The notes below the pieces were generated by a model. The model saw nothing but the letters and a program-made list of their open reading frames with translations, was not told where the DNA came from and did no database searches. The translations under genes were made by a program, and so were the position numbers. A stretch of DNA of 6,239 nt, taken from positions 1-6,239 of the forward strand of contig CAMNAY010000104.1 of NCBI GenBank assembly GCA_946531975.1, given 5' to 3'. The stretch is from an uncultured Ruminococcus sp. (GTDB lineage Bacteria > Bacillota > Clostridia > Oscillospirales > Ruminococcaceae). Position 1 is the first letter of the stretch; each line of letters starts with the position of its first letter. Positions 5,124-6,239 of this stretch are shown in pieces.

Positions 5124-6017
5124 ATGAAGGGAATCTTGAAACGCTATCTTTCGGGAGACGGCGCAGTGGTCTGCTCTGTCCTCGACGGTACCGGAATGTG
5201 CCGCGAAATGGAGCGGATTCATAAAACATCGGCAGTCTGTACGGCTGCGCTCGGACGCCTCTCCATGGCGGCGTCCCTCATCGGCTATACGCTGAAAAAT
5301 CCCGGCGATACCGTGACTGTCCGGCTAGACGGCGGCGGTCCGGCAGGCATTCTGCTTGCCGTCGCTGATGATCTCGGCAACGTCAAATCCTATGTCGATC
5401 ACCCGGTCGTCGAGCTGCCGCTCAATGCAAAGGGGAAGCTCGATGTCGCAGGAGCGGTCGGCACAGACGGTACGCTCTTTGTCATCAAGGATCTCGGCAT
5501 GAAGGAGCCGTATTCCGGTCAGACTGCGCTGGTTTCCGGCGAGATTGCCGAGGATGTGACGCAGTACTTTGCAGACAGCGAACAGGTTCCGACTGCCTGC
5601 GGTCTGGGTGTTCTGGTCAATCCCGACCTGACTGTCAGCTGCGCCGGCGGATATCTGGTGCAGCTCCTGCCGTTTGCGCCGGAGAGCGACATTGCACAGC
5701 TTGAGGAGAATCTGAAGGATGTCACGAGCGTTACTGAGCTGATGCAGAGCGGCATGGATGCCGATGCCATCGCACAGAAGCTGATGAACGGGCTGAATGC
5801 TGAGCTGCTTGACGAATCTGAGCCGGCTTATGCCTGCGACTGTTCCAGAGAGCGGACTGCAAAGATGCTTCAGTCGCTGGATGTTCCGACGCTGCGGGAT
5901 ATGGCAGTCGAAATGCCGGAAATCGAGGTCTGCTGCCACTTCTGCACGAACAAATACGTGTTCACGCCCGCAGAGATCACGGCCATGGCGAATGCCAAAG
6001 AGCAGAAAGATAATTAA
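5124..6017 (+). CDS. hslO: Hsp33 redox-regulated molecular chaperone
   Basis: Hsp33 is a cytoplasmic holdase that is inactive while reduced with zinc bound and becomes active when oxidative stress forms disulfides and releases zinc, preventing aggregation of unfolding proteins. The 297-residue length is normal for the family. Visible hallmarks include TAALGRLSMAASLIG (40-54), GGGPAGILLAVAD (70-82), the GKLDVAGAVG segment, IKDLGMKEPYSGQ, LVSGEIAEDVTQYF, and VQLLP. The C-terminal zinc switch is complete: C238-D-C240 followed by C271-H-F-C274. A further cysteine, C270, sits beside the zinc ligand, and C17, C26, C39, C159 and C173 lie in the core domain. The ATG is preceded by AAGGTGA at 5111-5117. 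It lies 76 bases after the methyltransferase, separated by a possible attenuator. No convincing terminator follows before the tRNA promoter. Confidence 0.96.
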   Translation: MKGILKRYLSGDGAVVCSVLDGTGMCREMERIHKTSAVCTAALGRLSMAASLIGYTLKNPGDTVTVRLDGGGPAGILLAVADDLGNVKSYVDHPVVELPLNAKGKLDVAGAVGTDGTLFVIKDLGMKEPYSGQTALVSGEIAEDVTQYFADSEQVPTACGLGVLVNPDLTVSCAGGYLVQLLPFAPESDIAQLEENLKDVTSVTELMQSGMDADAIAQKLMNGLNAELLDESEPAYACDCSRERTAKMLQSLDVPTLRDMAVEMPEIEVCCHFCTNKYVFTPAEITAMANAKEQKDN

Positions 6018-6051
6018 AACAAAATTATTTTGTAAAATTGAAAAAAAGCAC

Positions 6052-6080
6052 TTGACAATCCGCGGCTTTTCGTGTATAAT
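6052..6080 (+). promoter_or_regulatory. Perfect consensus sigma-70/sigma-A promoter of the tRNA operon
   Basis: TTGACA (6052-6057) and TATAAT (6075-6080) are both exact consensus and 17 bases apart. Transcription should start near 6087, about 24 bases before the first tRNA. A strong constitutive promoter is what a stable-RNA operon would need. I see no obvious operator in or near it. Confidence 0.93.
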
Positions 6081-6084
6081 AATA

Positions 6085-6107
6085 AGGCACTGCTAATGAC
6101 AGTGCTT
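6085..6107 (+). other. Hairpin in the pre-tRNA leader
   Basis: AGGCACTG (6085-6092) pairs with CAGTGCTT (6100-6107), including one G-U pair, around a seven-base loop. It occupies nearly the whole leader between the predicted transcription start and the first base of tRNA-Val at 6111. If transcription starts at 6087 the outer pairs are lost and about six remain. It may guide RNase processing or limit misfolding of the tRNA; there is no T-run, so not a terminator. Confidence 0.55.
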
Positions 6108-6110
6108 GTC

Positions 6111-6183
6111 GGGAGCATAGCTCAGCTGGGAGAGCATCTGCCTTACAAGCAGAGGGTCACAGGTTCGAGCCCTGTTGTTCCCA
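6111..6183 (+). tRNA. tRNA-Val(UAC)
   Basis: A complete 73-base cloverleaf. Acceptor GGGAGCA (6111-6117) pairs with TGTTCCC (6176-6182) with one G-U pair; D stem GCTC/GAGC (6120-6123, 6132-6135); anticodon stem TCTGC/GCAGA (6137-6141, 6149-6153) around loop CTTACAA; T stem ACAGG/CCTGT with loop TTCGAGC. Anticodon TAC at 6144-6146 reads valine codons. The discriminator is A6183 and the next bases are TAT, so the 3' CCA is not encoded and must be added by tRNA nucleotidyltransferase. Confidence 0.97.
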
Positions 6184-6186
6184 TAT

Positions 6187-6239
6187 GGCCTGGTAGTTCA
6201 GTTGGTTTAGAACGCCGCCCTGTCACGGCGGAGGTCGTG
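6187..6239 (+). tRNA. tRNA-Asp(GUC), cut by the window end
   Basis: It starts three bases after tRNA-Val and is cotranscribed with it. Acceptor 5' strand GGCCTGG (6187-6193), D stem GTTC/GAAC (6196-6199, 6210-6213), anticodon stem CCGCC/GGCGG (6215-6219, 6227-6231) around loop CTGTCAC, with anticodon GTC at 6222-6224. The T arm and 3' acceptor strand lie beyond the window. More tRNA genes may follow. Confidence 0.95.

Noticed and set aside
5325..5939. Open frame of 204 codons on the minus strand within hslO
   Set aside because: Antisense shadow of a conserved Hsp33 gene with no ribosome site or domain signature.
6019..6033. ACAAAAT-T-ATTTTGT dyad as a terminator for hslO
   Set aside because: The stem is almost all A-T and would need a one-base loop or open to a weak five-pair stem, with no T-run after it.
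1..6239. Mobile element, prophage or defence system
   Set aside because: No transposase, integrase, phage or toxin-antitoxin-like protein is encoded, and the genes have ordinary spacing and similar base composition throughout.

Overview
The window looks like a stretch of chromosome from an anaerobic Clostridia species of the Ruminococcus type. The main reason is a secreted protein with a poly-threonine linker and a C-terminal type I-like dockerin, the arrangement of cellulosomal proteins in fibre-degrading ruminococci. The YerC/YecD-type regulator, the Hsp33 gene and the moderate-to-high GC codon use also fit. The genus is an inference; no rRNA or other phylogenetic marker is present.

Layout, left to right. 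(1) Bases 2-1747 (+) hold the 3' part of a heavy-metal P1B-type ATPase whose N-terminus lies upstream of the window. (2) A strong hairpin with A-run and T-run at 1756-1797 acts as a bidirectional terminator between two convergent genes. (3) Bases 1831-3660 (-) encode a 609-residue secreted protein: signal peptide, three diverged copies of a beta-rich module, a twelve-threonine linker and a dockerin. No catalytic domain is visible. (4) The divergent intergenic region 3661-3932 is dense in signals: a long leader hairpin and an extended -10 promoter for the dockerin gene, two operator-like repeats, and an extended -10 promoter for the rightward genes. (5) Bases 3933-5047 (+) carry a TrpR-like YerC/YecD regulator whose stop overlaps the start of a class I SAM-dependent methyltransferase (ATGA). 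(6) After a 76-base gap with two competing hairpins and a T-run comes hslO (Hsp33, 5124-6017, +). (7) A perfect consensus promoter at 6052-6080 drives a tRNA operon: tRNA-Val(UAC), then tRNA-Asp(GUC), which is cut by the window end.

How they work together: the ATPase would move a transition metal across the membrane; the dockerin protein is probably an exported, non-catalytic cellulosome component that may bind polysaccharide. The regulator and methyltransferase are translationally coupled, and Hsp33, a redox-activated holdase, may share their transcript. Most of the window is ordinary housekeeping sequence. The least explained parts are the triplicated module of the dockerin protein, its structured leader and promoter operator, the regulator-methyltransferase pair with its repeated hairpin borders, and the possible attenuator before hslO. 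I saw no insertion sequence, CRISPR array, phage gene or defence system.
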